Below the pieces are notes generated by a model, which saw nothing but the letters and a program-made list of their open reading frames with translations, had not been told where the DNA came from and made no database searches. A program made the position numbers and the translations under genes. Shown in pieces: positions 63,836 to 64,000 of a stretch of 64,000 nucleotides of DNA; position 1 is the first letter of the stretch; every line of letters begins with the position of its first letter. The DNA lies in NCBI GenBank assembly GCA_947184155.2, contig CAMXCT020000325.1, positions 186,001 to 250,000 on the forward strand. Direction: 5' to 3'. This stretch comes from Cladocopium goreaui. Its lineage: Eukaryota; Sar; Dinophyceae; Suessiales; Symbiodiniaceae.

Positions 63836-64000
63836 CAAAAATGAAAAAACGTGATGTTTGTCCAGTGAAAGGGACTCCCCTCTTTTGTGAAAATGGTGTT
63901 TTTATACTCTCTAATTGGAAAAACTTGAGGTAAGTGGAGTATTGATTCTTATTGGATCTACCGGTTGACCACATTAAGACTCCTCTATTGGCCGAGGCAT

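Overview
The window reads as nuclear DNA of a dinoflagellate. No bacterial gene organisation is present: genes are broken into exons of 21-200 bp separated by introns of hundreds to thousands of bases. Splice donors are a mixture of GC, GT and GA. Acceptors are almost always AG followed by G. All recognisable genes run on the minus strand, as in the unidirectional gene arrays known from dinoflagellates. The one long open frame belongs to a tyrosine-recombinase retrotransposon of a dinoflagellate-like type.

Layout in the direction of transcription (right to left). From 64 to 54 kb there are scattered minus-strand candidate exons, including one with a sperm-tail PG-rich (PGPGxY) motif. From 48.1 to 40.3 kb lies a nearly intact 7.7-kb retrotransposon with split direct repeats, a small 5' ORF, a gag-like ORF, and a pol carrying RT, RNase H, a cytosine-methyltransferase-like domain and a tyrosine recombinase. 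From 40.1 to 23.9 kb is a CAX-type Ca2+/H+ antiporter that I could rebuild from 18 phase-compatible exons, including a 21-nt microexon. From 15.3 to 11.9 kb are five exons of a DegP/HtrA-like serine protease; a possible targeting exon lies near 21 kb, and I did not find the 3' half. From 11.7 to 6.7 kb are Cys/Trp-rich zinc-finger-like exons followed by a KH-domain protein. From 6.24 kb to the left edge is a 3-ketodihydrosphingosine-reductase-like short-chain dehydrogenase that runs out of the window.

The genes are functionally unrelated (vacuolar/plasma-membrane calcium transport, organellar proteolysis, RNA binding, sphingolipid synthesis). They share only orientation and splice style.

The non-coding remainder is rich in mobile and repetitive DNA: at least 14 copies of a ~100-150 bp inverted-repeat element (TACCCTCTGGTAA termini), three copies of a second one (TAATGTGGGTAAAACA termini), long GATA/TATC-type microsatellites, several 10-52 bp minisatellites, and an AT-rich island with a 178-bp tandem repeat bounded by a perfect 32-bp inverted repeat. 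I saw no tRNA, rRNA or CRISPR array. Exon boundaries were assigned by eye from reading-frame continuity and family motifs; transcript data would settle them.
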